Assembly (NCBI GenBank): GCA_031550095.1
Contig: JAVBOX010000109.1
Location: forward strand, 1 to 32,532
DNA: 32,532 nt
Reading direction: 5' to 3'
Origin: Avichristensenella sp031550095
GTDB lineage: Bacteria > Bacillota > Clostridia > Christensenellales > Aristaeellaceae
Positions within the stretch are counted from its first letter, which is position 1. Each line of letters starts with the position of its first letter. Position numbers and translations under genes: made by a program. The notes below the pieces were generated by a model. It was not told the origin of the DNA. It worked only from the letters and a program-made list of their open reading frames with translations, and did no database searches. Shown here piece after piece: positions 7,547 to 16,215 of this stretch.

Positions 7547-8707
7547 TTACGTTGCCGCGCCGTTTGGCAGCGGGAGCAGGCCTTCCAAAACCCTCCTTCG
7601 TAGCCGTTCGCATACAGCGGGATTGGCATGTCCCAACTCGGCGCCTTGAAGATGCTCCACAGCACATATTTTGCAGACAGATCTGCAGGAACACCCCTGA
7701 CATTCCATTGGCAGCGGGAAAGCACACGCGGCCTCATTGATGCTCTTCCAGGCGGCGGCAAATCCTATTTCAAGCACAGGAGCAGAAAACTCCATCAGCG
7801 CGTTGCATCCGTACATCATTCCATACCAGCCAATGCAAAATCCATTCCGCCCCGCTCCACAAACAATTCCATGATCTGAACTTGTTCCCGTGCCGATAGC
7901 TGGAACATCACCATCACATACCGGATTCACCTCATATCCTTTATTCGCCGCGTCAAGTTTGGCAAAATATATGTAATCATCCAGCAATATGTCAAACTCA
8001 CTAAATCTTCTACCCGTTTCCTCCCGCGCATGAACAAGCCCAAGGTTTAGTTTGTACTGCGGTCCATAGGAATTCAAGAAGCTTATTAATCTTTCACCAT
8101 CTTCTCTTGTGGTAAATCGACTTGGTGTCATCGCAAGGGATAAGGGAATGCCTGCAGCGATCATCCCATCGATTGCTTTTTTCACCTTATTAAATACCCT
8201 ATATCCAGTGACACGTTCATAGGAATCGTCATCGCAGCCATAAACGCTCAGCTGAATGCATGCCGGCTTGTATTTGGAAAACTCCTCAATAGCGTCCTCC
8301 GTTATCAGAAGGCCATTGGTCAATATTGTCGTCTCAACTCCACAGGTGCACAGGTGATGATATATGTCCCAAAAATCCGGATGAGTTAGGCATTCGCCTC
8401 CGGTCAACCGCAAGTACATTAATCCCGCTTCACACGCTTGATCAATCAAGTTGATCCAGGTCTTCCCATCCAGCATGCGCCTCTCTTTCATCTGATGCTT
8501 CTCCAGATGAACATAGCACATCTTACAATCGAGATTGCAAAGAGGCGTAATTTCCAGCGCACCATTGATTGGAATGCCCTTCGCATATGCTTTACTGCTT
8601 AAATGGCGCCCAATGAGGGCACGCTTCTCTCCCTCGTTTAGCCCCTTAGCGTTCGCCTCTTTAAGAACATCGGCAATAGTAGGATTGGTCGTGTTAACAC
8701 TATCCAT
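7547..8707 (-). CDS. Radical SAM/SPASM peptide-modifying enzyme
   Basis: A 386-residue cytoplasmic enzyme. The radical SAM cluster motif is C57-NLD-C61-KM-C64 (CxxxCxxC), followed by LRLTGGECLTHPDF, the usual SAM-binding GGE region. The C-terminal third carries a SPASM-type Cys set: Cys262, Cys281, Cys289, Cys299, Cys326, then a dense ECQGCSCRSVCKICA (Cys334, 337, 339, 343, 346), enough for two auxiliary 4Fe-4S clusters. SPASM proteins next to a PqqD domain typically install C-S or C-C crosslinks in a precursor peptide. The probable target is the 53-residue peptide encoded at 6821-6982. The start follows the peptidase stop by 14 bases. The bond type cannot be told from sequence. Confidence 0.9.
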   Translation of the reverse strand: MDSVNTTNPTIADVLKEANAKGLNEGEKRALIGRHLSSKAYAKGIPINGALEITPLCNLDCKMCYVHLEKHQMKERRMLDGKTWINLIDQACEAGLMYLRLTGGECLTHPDFWDIYHHLCTCGVETTILTNGLLITEDAIEEFSKYKPACIQLSVYGCDDDSYERVTGYRVFNKVKKAIDGMIAAGIPLSLAMTPSRFTTREDGERLISFLNSYGPQYKLNLGLVHAREETGRRFSEFDILLDDYIYFAKLDAANKGYEVNPVCDGDVPAIGTGTSSDHGIVCGAGRNGFCIGWYGMMYGCNALMEFSAPVLEIGFAAAWKSINEAACAFPLPMECQGCSCRSVCKICAVEHLQGAELGHANPAVCERLRRRVLEGLLPLPNGAAT

Positions 8708-8721
8708 AAGTATCCGTTCCC

Positions 8722-9240
8722 CTATTTCTGTAGTATTCTCAAGACCTTTCGAATAGCGGCCTCAGGTAAACTCCACAGGTAAAATATCCTCTTTCGATAT
8801 GGCAGCATCTTCATCCAGGCAAGAGCGAGCCCCCTCCAAAAGAACGAGGATGGATTGATACGCAGCTTACCCCTTTCTATGAGGATCGCTTTGCCCAAAA
8901 TCCTTTCCGGCGGCTGCCAAGGGTCTGGGTTCACGCAACCATCCCCAAGGGTCTGAATGGCGCCTTCCTTACGCTTCCATATCCGATGGAGCACGTAAAA
9001 ATCCTGCGCTTTGCGCCCGATGAAAAGGACAATATCCCCCACCCGAGCCGGGGAATCGAGGGGAACCAGCGTAACCCAATCCCGCTGCTTGCGGATGAAA
9101 GGGCGCATGCTTACCCCGTTGATCTGGATTCGGATGGGGAGTTTCACGCCTTCCTGTGCCAGGCGGTGCCATTCCGCTACGGAAATGGCCCGAATGTCCT
9201 GGCCCTGATTTTCGTCTGCCACAGATAATTCCTGTGTCAT
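8722..9240 (-). CDS. S24/S26-type signal-peptidase-like protein
   Basis: A 172-residue protein with the S26 signature NGVSMRPFI, where Ser44 is the expected nucleophile, then VGDIVLFIGR and YVLHRI with His85 where bacterial type I signal peptidases have a Lys. This Ser-His form is seen in SipW, archaeal and ER signal peptidases and in small S26-like proteins near peptide-maturation genes. LGDGCVNPDPW corresponds to the conserved GD box. No clear N-terminal membrane helix is present; hydrophobic stretches lie near the C-terminus (about residues 130-155). It overlaps the LCP-like gene by four bases upstream. It may remove the leader of the nearby precursor, which the exporter cannot do itself; the alternative is processing of secreted polysaccharide-locus proteins. 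Confidence 0.8.
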   Translation of the reverse strand: MTQELSVADENQGQDIRAISVAEWHRLAQEGVKLPIRIQINGVSMRPFIRKQRDWVTLVPLDSPARVGDIVLFIGRKAQDFYVLHRIWKRKEGAIQTLGDGCVNPDPWQPPERILGKAILIERGKLRINPSSFFWRGLALAWMKMLPYRKRIFYLWSLPEAAIRKVLRILQK

Positions 9241-10340
9241 CCGGCAGGTGTCACAGGCTGCTCCACTTCAACCTCTTCGATCCTCTCAAAGAGGAAAGTG
9301 TTTACGAACAGCCTAGCTGCGTCAAGGTCAACAACAATGCCGTTAACGCCGCCAATCATGGTTGTAGGCGGTTCTCCACCGGACAAGGGGCTCACTTCCG
9401 GCAGGGTGTTGATGATGACCAATGGAAAGAGGGCCCTCTCATCATCCGTGGAGCGAAGAATCGTCTCGATAATCCCATCGATCTGCTCTCTGCTCAAATT
9501 GTTGAAGGACCTATCGACCAAGGGAGACAGCAGTTGGAGGACATATGCCCGGTCTTCGTCGGTTATATTGTCCTTGTTGATCTGGCGTTTCGTTGGATCC
9601 CCATCTTCGGGCGCTTCGCTTCCAGAATAGAGCTGAACCCGTTCCACAAGGTAATCCCGCATCATCTCGAAAAGTGATGTGATCACAGCCAGTTCCCGTT
9701 GGCAGCAGTTGTAGACCGTGTCATACTGAAGCCACCCATATCCTACGGCTTGAAGGCCATTCAAATGGGTATCCACGCCGAAATCCGCGAGGAAGTTGGT
9801 TTCCAATAGGTTTTGATACATGTTTTCATCCAGCTCCAGGCTGGAAAGCGCGGTCTGCGCACTTTTTACCTTGGATGCCACCATGCCGTTCAAAGCGTTA
9901 CGCTCCCCACGGGTCACATCGACCTTTACGCCCCCGAAATCATCAATTAAGCCCGCCAGATTCATAAAGTTGATGGACAGGTAGGACTCGAAGTGCTGAT
10001 TAAAGTTCAGATTCAGGAGCCTCACCACCTCATCCGGGCCATTAACACGGAAGGGCCTCTCCAAGAGCTGCATGGTTTCATAGCCTGGGTAATCAATGAA
10101 CACATTCCAAAGGATACTCAAGAGCTTGATGGTCATGGTCTCGGGATTCATGGAAACGATCATGATCGTGTTTCCAACATCGCCTCCCGTGTTGAGCATG
10201 CCTTCATTGCAGATGAGAACAAAGTCGACCCATTCACCAGTTGGCGCCTCTTCCTCCTGCGCTATACCGGCGCCAGGCACGCCGGTCAGGAGTAAGCAAA
10301 GCACTACCATTAGTAAGATAGTCTTGCGACCGGCTTTCAT
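9237..10340 (-). CDS. LCP (LytR-CpsA-Psr)-like secreted protein, catalytic residues missing
   Basis: A 367-residue protein with an N-terminal signal/anchor segment (about 7-27). It then resembles an LCP domain: VDFVLICNEG, TIMIVSMNPETMTIKLLSI, a Tyr-Pro-Gly, HFESYLSINFMNLAGLIDDFGGVKVDV. LCP enzymes transfer undecaprenyl-linked polymers to peptidoglycan outside the membrane. The family's Asp in the (R)xDTIM box is replaced (VGNTIM), and the SIPRD segment reads SILWNV (about 75-80), so the metal/phosphate-binding Arg and Asp are absent. It is probably a non-catalytic scaffold or binding protein, though a diverged enzyme is possible. The start overlaps the repeat-protein stop by four bases and the stop overlaps the S26 start by four bases. 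Confidence 0.75.
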   Translation of the reverse strand: MKAGRKTILLMVVLCLLLTGVPGAGIAQEEEAPTGEWVDFVLICNEGMLNTGGDVGNTIMIVSMNPETMTIKLLSILWNVFIDYPGYETMQLLERPFRVNGPDEVVRLLNLNFNQHFESYLSINFMNLAGLIDDFGGVKVDVTRGERNALNGMVASKVKSAQTALSSLELDENMYQNLLETNFLADFGVDTHLNGLQAVGYGWLQYDTVYNCCQRELAVITSLFEMMRDYLVERVQLYSGSEAPEDGDPTKRQINKDNITDEDRAYVLQLLSPLVDRSFNNLSREQIDGIIETILRSTDDERALFPLVIINTLPEVSPLSGGEPPTTMIGGVNGIVVDLDAARLFVNTFLFERIEEVEVEQPVTPAG

Positions 10341-13300
10341 TGTTTAACGCCCTCCTCAGCAATCGTCTTCCCGTCCTTATTGTACTGCCTGAACCATGTG
10401 CGCTGGCTGCTGTCATTATAGATAGCGTCCCAGCCGGCTATGCCCTCTCGGTTGTTGACAATATGGTTTAGAGAGTCCAGGTAACGCTCGCCGATCATGT
10501 TGGAACCATCGAACATACGCTCAATCTGCGCATACCCATGGGCATTTTCCGCAAGGCTGTCATTCAGGCCGTAGAAGCCCTCCCATTCGATATGCCCGGC
10601 GGCATTCATTTCCAAATCCCACCTAGCATACCCGTCGTTGCACAGCTTCGGGTTCCCAGCCGCGTCCATGAAACGTATCGTCTTGATTCGGGTATCGACA
10701 TAGCTTTCCACCGAGCGAATGGCGTAACCACCCACGCAATCCACAGCCTCTCCACCCAAGCCAAAGTAGTATTCCACGTCCTGGTAATAGATGATTCTGT
10801 TCTCTTGGTTCATCCTTGTCACATGGGTGTACGCCACAGAGGCATAGCCTTCATTCCCAAGCGCCGGTTCGTCATTTTCATCCAGGTAATTCAGCCTGGA
10901 CAGCACATTGTTGTTATCATATTCCATGCTGCGCTGATAGGCGCCATCCAGCTTCATAAGCTGCCCGTCCGTTCCAAAGTACCTCTCATGGGAAGGCATT
11001 CTGTAGCTGGTATACTCCGTCTCCACCGCCCAGTATCCATTTTCACCGATCACAGGCTTGCCGGCCCCATCGTAGAGTTCCAACCGGGTGACCAGACCAT
11101 AACGATCCAGCGTTTCCACCCAAATGGGAGCAATTCTCTTGGAAGGCCGCGTCTCATCCTCATAGCGAACCACGGTATCGGTGCCAATGGGATCATAGGT
11201 ATATTCCCGCCTGCTGTAGCCATTCGTTTGGATCGCCGGCTCGTTTTGCGCGTTGCGGAAAAATTCGTTGACCAACCGATAGCCGTCATAAACGGCTGTC
11301 CGCGTGGCAAATCCCGCTTCCGTATTGTCAACCAGGTTGCCAAACTCGTCTAAATACGCGGTGTAGGTCTCATTCCCTCTCTCATCCCGGGTATAGCGCG
11401 CCTGAGCGTAGGTGTTGCGCATTCTGACGAAGTTGCTCTCCGCGTTCAGATACCCTTCGCTCAAGACCTTGCCATTCTCATCGTAGGTTAAGGCATGGAT
11501 AGCATACCCATTCCGGTTGGTACAAAGCTGCCGGTTGGTATCAAAGAAGCGCTCCTCCACCAGGTTGCCCCACTGGTCGTATGCCATTGAGCGGGAAGCG
11601 TAACCATCATGGGACATCATCGGCTCCCTGCGGGTGCCAAGATAGAGAACATAAACCTCCCGGTTTGCCAAGTCGTACTGCCATTGGGCAATGGCGTACC
11701 CACCGCTGGAAATGACAGGCCTGCCCTGAGGATCCTGATATTCCTCCTCGACAACGTTTCCTCTGTTATCCAGTTTCCGCGTCATGGAGGAGTAATGGTT
11801 GGTAATGTGAATAGCGGGCTTGCCTTGCGCCGTCAAGTACTGGCGGTACACGAGCCGATAGGCATGGTCATACCGGTACACCACTGTGGCATAGCCGCTC
11901 TCGCACCAGGTCGGTTTCCCGTCCGTGTTAAAGTAGCTCTCCCTGAGGACGTTGCCGGCGCTGTCCAACTGCCGCGCGATGGAAGCGTAGCCGACTTTGA
12001 GCAGGATGGGCGTTCCATCCGTGCCGAGGAACTCAATGCCGATAATTTGGTTCTTGTTATTGTATTCTCTGCGAAGCGCCGCGTATCCTTCCGCGTTTAT
12101 TATGGGCTGATCCAGGGGGCTAAAGTAGCGCTCCAGCAGAATGTTGCCGAACTTATCCACCGTGCGGGTTAGCGAGGCAAAGCCTTCCGCCGTAATCACC
12201 GGTTGACCTGCGTCGTCCAGGTAATCGATGCGGATGACCCGCTTGTTTTCATCATAGGTGTTTACCTGTTCCGCATAGCCTTCTTGGTTATTTACCGGAA
12301 CGCCCCGTTCATCTTGATAAACCGTTCTCCAAACCGTGCCCTGGATCCCATAGGTATACGCGATGGAGGCGTGTCCGGCGGCAAGGCGGACGGGCATCCC
12401 GTTATCATCCAGATAGCGCTCCAGGATCATTCTCCCGTCTATGTCGTACTGATACTCCACCGTGGCGTAACCGGCGGCAATCATGACGGGCTGGAGGGAA
12501 GCGTCCAGGTATTCCACCCGCATGAGCAGGCCTAAGTTGCTAAACACCCTGCGCACCACGGAGTGCCGCAACGTCAAGGATGCAAGCCTCTCATACTCGT
12601 CCAGGAACTGCTCGGCGACCACACGGTTAAACTGGTCATACTCCCTTTGCCAGACGCTAAACCCATCGGGAAGGCGGCACAGTTGATCATTGGCGTCCAA
12701 ATAGCGAACTTGAAGGACATTCCCCGCCACGTCATAGATGTTCTGAATGGATGAATATCCGTGATCCGTAACCGTTGGCGCTCCTTCAGCGTTTAGATAC
12801 CGCTCCATCACCGTTCGACCCAAGGAGTCATACTCGTAATGGATCTGGGCATAACCGCCAATGATCATCACAGGCGTGCCTTCAGCGGTGTAAACGGCGG
12901 CATCCGGGCCTGTATGGTCGGAATAGGTATAAGAAATGGTGCTGTAGCCGTTGATGAGAATGGCTTCCTCCCCATCCGTCCCAATGAAGCGCTTCTCCAG
13001 CAACCGACCGCTGTTATCCCAGTCCTGTTCCACCCTCGCATACTGCTCGGGGATGGTGGTCATCCCTCCGTCTTCGCCAAGATAGGTCTCGCTTGCCACC
13101 CGACCGTGGGCATCATAGGTGAGCACCCGGCGGGCATAGCCCGTGGTCTGGATGATCAGTTCCCCATTTTCATCCAAGGTTTCCTCCGTCAGAAGCCGCC
13201 CCATGTCGTCATAGGTGGATTGACGGGTGGCGTATCCCTTGGAAGTTTTTACAGGATTCCCCCGCTCATCCCCATAGCGTTCCAGCAGGATGTTGTTGAA

Positions 13301-16204
13301 GCCATCATAAGCGTATTCCACCTGGGCATAGTCGCCATTTAGCATGAACGGCTCTCCGTCCACGTCAAAATAGCGCTCCAATATCAGCCGGCCCAGATGA
13401 TCATATTCCCGGGTCAAATCCGGTGCGCCAACCGAGGCGCTCACCGGCATATCCTCCGCGTCTAAATAGACCTCTCGCGTCAGGTTGCCAATCACATCGA
13501 ACTCGCGGATGATAGACGCGTATCCGCCTCGAATCATGACCTTTTGACCGTTGCTGTTCAAATGGGAAACACGGATCATATGGTTTTCATTGTCCCACTC
13601 ATACTCAACAATGGCATAGCCTTCCGCGAGATGCACAACATTCTGGTTCTTATCTCGGAATGTCTCCAGCAAGACATTGCCGCGATAGTCATATTCGCAC
13701 TCCTTGATCGCATAACCAGCGGCAAGGTTTATCAGGCGCTCTTGATCGTCACGGTATTCATACCGGGTTACATTCCCCTGCTGATCATAGCCGCGAACAT
13801 AGACCGCATAGCCTTCCCGGTTCGTAATCAGCGTGCCCGCTCGGTCATAATAGCCTTCCCATAGGATGTACCCATTCTCATCGCACTGCCTCCTGAAAGC
13901 GGCATAGCCGGCAGACGGCGGCGCCGTGGGCATGCCCTTCTCATCAAAATACGCCTGATAGATTAGGTTACCAAAGGCGTCATACATGGAACGCTGCGCC
14001 GCAAAACCGTCCTTAATCATGGTTGGATTGCCAGAGACATCAAAATAACCGATGTAGATGGTGTTGCCGAACTCGTCATATTCCATCTTCCGCTGGGCAA
14101 AACCATAGGTTCCCAGCATAGGCTTCCCTTCCGTGTTGAGGAAGGTCTCCTCCCCGAGGAAGCCATGATCATCATACGCGCTCCGCAGGCCGGCATATCC
14201 GGAGGCCGTTATCACAGGCTGATTCTCCTGATCAAAAAAGCTCTGGAGGGTACGCCAGCCATTGGCGTTGTACTCGTAACGAACGGTTGCATACCCTTCC
14301 GGCTGCAACACAGGCAATCCATCCGCTCCAAAGTAGCAGATGCCCGTTGGACGCCCATCCGGTGTATAGTTGCGGGCCAGAGCCGCAAATCGCTGCAAAC
14401 CGACAACAAGATTTCCCTCTTCATCCATGAGGTATTCCCGGGTCAGATTGCCCAGCGCGCTGTACTCCCTGGAAAGGGAACTGTATCCGTCGATTCCCTT
14501 AGTCGGTTTGCCATTCTCGTCAAAGTTCTGAATGCGGATGACATTGTTAAGAGCATCATAGGTGTAAAGCGACCTGTGTGTTCCTGTAGCCACAGAGAAG
14601 TCAGGTTTTCCGTCCGCGTACCAGAAGGATTCCTCCACGAGCTGATTGCCGTCTACCCCTCCATACCGCATGCCACGGGCTTCATATCCGTCCAGGCACT
14701 CGTAAGGGTCGCCGTTTTCGCCAAGGTATTCTTCGTAGACAGGCTTGGCAACAACATCGCTGTTATTGTACCGATACCGGATAATGGCGTAGCCCTTCTC
14801 CTCGTTAAAGACAGGCTCCCATTCGGCGTTCACGTAGCGGGTCTCAATGATCTGGTCGCCATCGTTCCAAATGTTCTCAAAGCCCGCATTCCCTGCCTTG
14901 ACCTCTACCAGCTCAAAATCCGTATCAAAGTACTTGATTGTATCCACTCGGCCGCTGGAAATAACAATCGTTGAGCCAGGCGTGGATTCATCAACCCCGG
15001 AAATATCCCGGCCTGTTTTGAATTGATGGTACTTGTACTCAATACATGAATAGCCATACATACACATGGTACGCCGATCCAGAATATCGTAATAGATGAT
15101 GCGATAATCGAAATCATCGCCGCCATACTGATACTCAACCATGGAAGCGCCTAGGTTGATCATGGTGCGGTTGTTGTCCGCGCCAAAAAACCGCTCAAAG
15201 TGAACGCGAGTGGATGTATCATAATACTCATACGTAACCTTGGCATACCCATGGGGCATTTTGATAAGCATGCCGCTGTCGTTATAATAGCATGTCTCAA
15301 TGACCCGGTCTAGGCTGTCATAGGCGTGTGTAATAGAGGCGTAACCGCCAGTCGCGCGCATCGGCTGAAGGTCATTGTCCAGATAGTCCGTCCGAATCAG
15401 GTTGAAGCGCTCGTCATAGGCGTTCCTTTGCTCATGATAGCGGCTGGAACCCAATATCGGTTGGCGGTCCTGATCAAAGATGGCGATGGAAACGAGAAAT
15501 TCTTCCCGATCGGCCGATCTGGGATGTTTGCCGATGGCATACTCGTATTCGACAATCGCGCCACCCTCCGGGCCAACCACATAGTCCCCCACGCCGCCAA
15601 CGCCGTAGTAATGCTTTTCAATCAGTGTTTTATTTTCCGGGTCATAGCGGAGTTCCACCATGGCGTATCCGCCGACAGGCCGGGTGAGCTCTCCCCTTTC
15701 ATCGAAAAACCGAATGGTCAAGAGGCGATCCTCCTCATAGGTTCGCTCTTGCCTGGCATAGCTATTGGCCATACTGATCAACTGGCCGTCTGGGGCATAG
15801 CGCTTTTCCGTCAGCAGCAAGCTTCCAAAAGGCTTCTCCTTGGCCTGCTTGTAAGTGCTGCGGCTATAGGAATATCCAACATCCGCCATCACCCGATTGC
15901 CATTTAGATCATAAAAATCCTCCGTAAGGATCTGACCGTCTTCCGTACATGAATAAACCGCGCGGTAAAAGCCTTTTGCGTTCATCGAGGGCTTCCCGTC
16001 AAGGTCCTCAATCCGCTCTTCCACCATCAACCCATTCTCGTAAGTCGGCAGTGACACGGTAGGGGAAAGCAAAGGCATCGGTTGGGCTCCGTTTGTACTC
16101 TCCGAAACGGCAGAAACCACCATACCAGCCATCGCGAGGGCAAACAAAAGCAGACACGTGAAACAAAGGCTTAGAAAGTTTCTCCTCATCCCGCTTCCCT
16201 CCAA
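10337..16204 (-). CDS. Giant secreted protein of about 55 tandem 32-residue YD-like repeats
   Basis: A 1955-residue protein. MRRNFLSLCFTCLLLFALAM and the following AGMVVSAVSES form a signal peptide, so it should be exported. Almost all of the rest is a repeat of about 32 residues with consensus GYAxxxxxYDxxGNxxxExY, then LDxxGxPVxxxx. I count about 55-57 units by eye from residue 50 to the end. The Tyr-Asp and Gly-Asn positions recall RHS/YD repeats, but the period is longer and there is no RHS core, toxin tip, LPxTG or transmembrane anchor. It lies 11 bases after the BY-kinase stop and overlaps the LCP-like start by four bases, so it is probably a surface component tied to the polysaccharide. 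Function unknown. At DNA level the gene has a 96-base period, although units are well diverged. Confidence 0.85.
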   Translation of the reverse strand: MEGSGMRRNFLSLCFTCLLLFALAMAGMVVSAVSESTNGAQPMPLLSPTVSLPTYENGLMVEERIEDLDGKPSMNAKGFYRAVYSCTEDGQILTEDFYDLNGNRVMADVGYSYSRSTYKQAKEKPFGSLLLTEKRYAPDGQLISMANSYARQERTYEEDRLLTIRFFDERGELTRPVGGYAMVELRYDPENKTLIEKHYYGVGGVGDYVVGPEGGAIVEYEYAIGKHPRSADREEFLVSIAIFDQDRQPILGSSRYHEQRNAYDERFNLIRTDYLDNDLQPMRATGGYASITHAYDSLDRVIETCYYNDSGMLIKMPHGYAKVTYEYYDTSTRVHFERFFGADNNRTMINLGASMVEYQYGGDDFDYRIIYYDILDRRTMCMYGYSCIEYKYHQFKTGRDISGVDESTPGSTIVISSGRVDTIKYFDTDFELVEVKAGNAGFENIWNDGDQIIETRYVNAEWEPVFNEEKGYAIIRYRYNNSDVVAKPVYEEYLGENGDPYECLDGYEARGMRYGGVDGNQLVEESFWYADGKPDFSVATGTHRSLYTYDALNNVIRIQNFDENGKPTKGIDGYSSLSREYSALGNLTREYLMDEEGNLVVGLQRFAALARNYTPDGRPTGICYFGADGLPVLQPEGYATVRYEYNANGWRTLQSFFDQENQPVITASGYAGLRSAYDDHGFLGEETFLNTEGKPMLGTYGFAQRKMEYDEFGNTIYIGYFDVSGNPTMIKDGFAAQRSMYDAFGNLIYQAYFDEKGMPTAPPSAGYAAFRRQCDENGYILWEGYYDRAGTLITNREGYAVYVRGYDQQGNVTRYEYRDDQERLINLAAGYAIKECEYDYRGNVLLETFRDKNQNVVHLAEGYAIVEYEWDNENHMIRVSHLNSNGQKVMIRGGYASIIREFDVIGNLTREVYLDAEDMPVSASVGAPDLTREYDHLGRLILERYFDVDGEPFMLNGDYAQVEYAYDGFNNILLERYGDERGNPVKTSKGYATRQSTYDDMGRLLTEETLDENGELIIQTTGYARRVLTYDAHGRVASETYLGEDGGMTTIPEQYARVEQDWDNSGRLLEKRFIGTDGEEAILINGYSTISYTYSDHTGPDAAVYTAEGTPVMIIGGYAQIHYEYDSLGRTVMERYLNAEGAPTVTDHGYSSIQNIYDVAGNVLQVRYLDANDQLCRLPDGFSVWQREYDQFNRVVAEQFLDEYERLASLTLRHSVVRRVFSNLGLLMRVEYLDASLQPVMIAAGYATVEYQYDIDGRMILERYLDDNGMPVRLAAGHASIAYTYGIQGTVWRTVYQDERGVPVNNQEGYAEQVNTYDENKRVIRIDYLDDAGQPVITAEGFASLTRTVDKFGNILLERYFSPLDQPIINAEGYAALRREYNNKNQIIGIEFLGTDGTPILLKVGYASIARQLDSAGNVLRESYFNTDGKPTWCESGYATVVYRYDHAYRLVYRQYLTAQGKPAIHITNHYSSMTRKLDNRGNVVEEEYQDPQGRPVISSGGYAIAQWQYDLANREVYVLYLGTRREPMMSHDGYASRSMAYDQWGNLVEERFFDTNRQLCTNRNGYAIHALTYDENGKVLSEGYLNAESNFVRMRNTYAQARYTRDERGNETYTAYLDEFGNLVDNTEAGFATRTAVYDGYRLVNEFFRNAQNEPAIQTNGYSRREYTYDPIGTDTVVRYEDETRPSKRIAPIWVETLDRYGLVTRLELYDGAGKPVIGENGYWAVETEYTSYRMPSHERYFGTDGQLMKLDGAYQRSMEYDNNNVLSRLNYLDENDEPALGNEGYASVAYTHVTRMNQENRIIYYQDVEYYFGLGGEAVDCVGGYAIRSVESYVDTRIKTIRFMDAAGNPKLCNDGYARWDLEMNAAGHIEWEGFYGLNDSLAENAHGYAQIERMFDGSNMIGERYLDSLNHIVNNREGIAGWDAIYNDSSQRTWFRQYNKDGKTIAEEGVKQ

Positions 16205-16215
16205 GTCCCATATCG

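Noticed and set aside
3448..9240. Lasso-peptide cluster
   Set aside because: HprK-like and PqqD-like parts fit, but there is no asparagine-synthetase-like cyclase and no transglutaminase-like B2 protease; a radical SAM/SPASM enzyme is present instead.
10538..16070. Many long plus-strand open frames (up to about 270 codons) inside the giant repeat gene
   Set aside because: They are antisense to a coherent 1955-residue repeat protein, lack ribosome-binding sites, and recur because the repeat period is a multiple of three.
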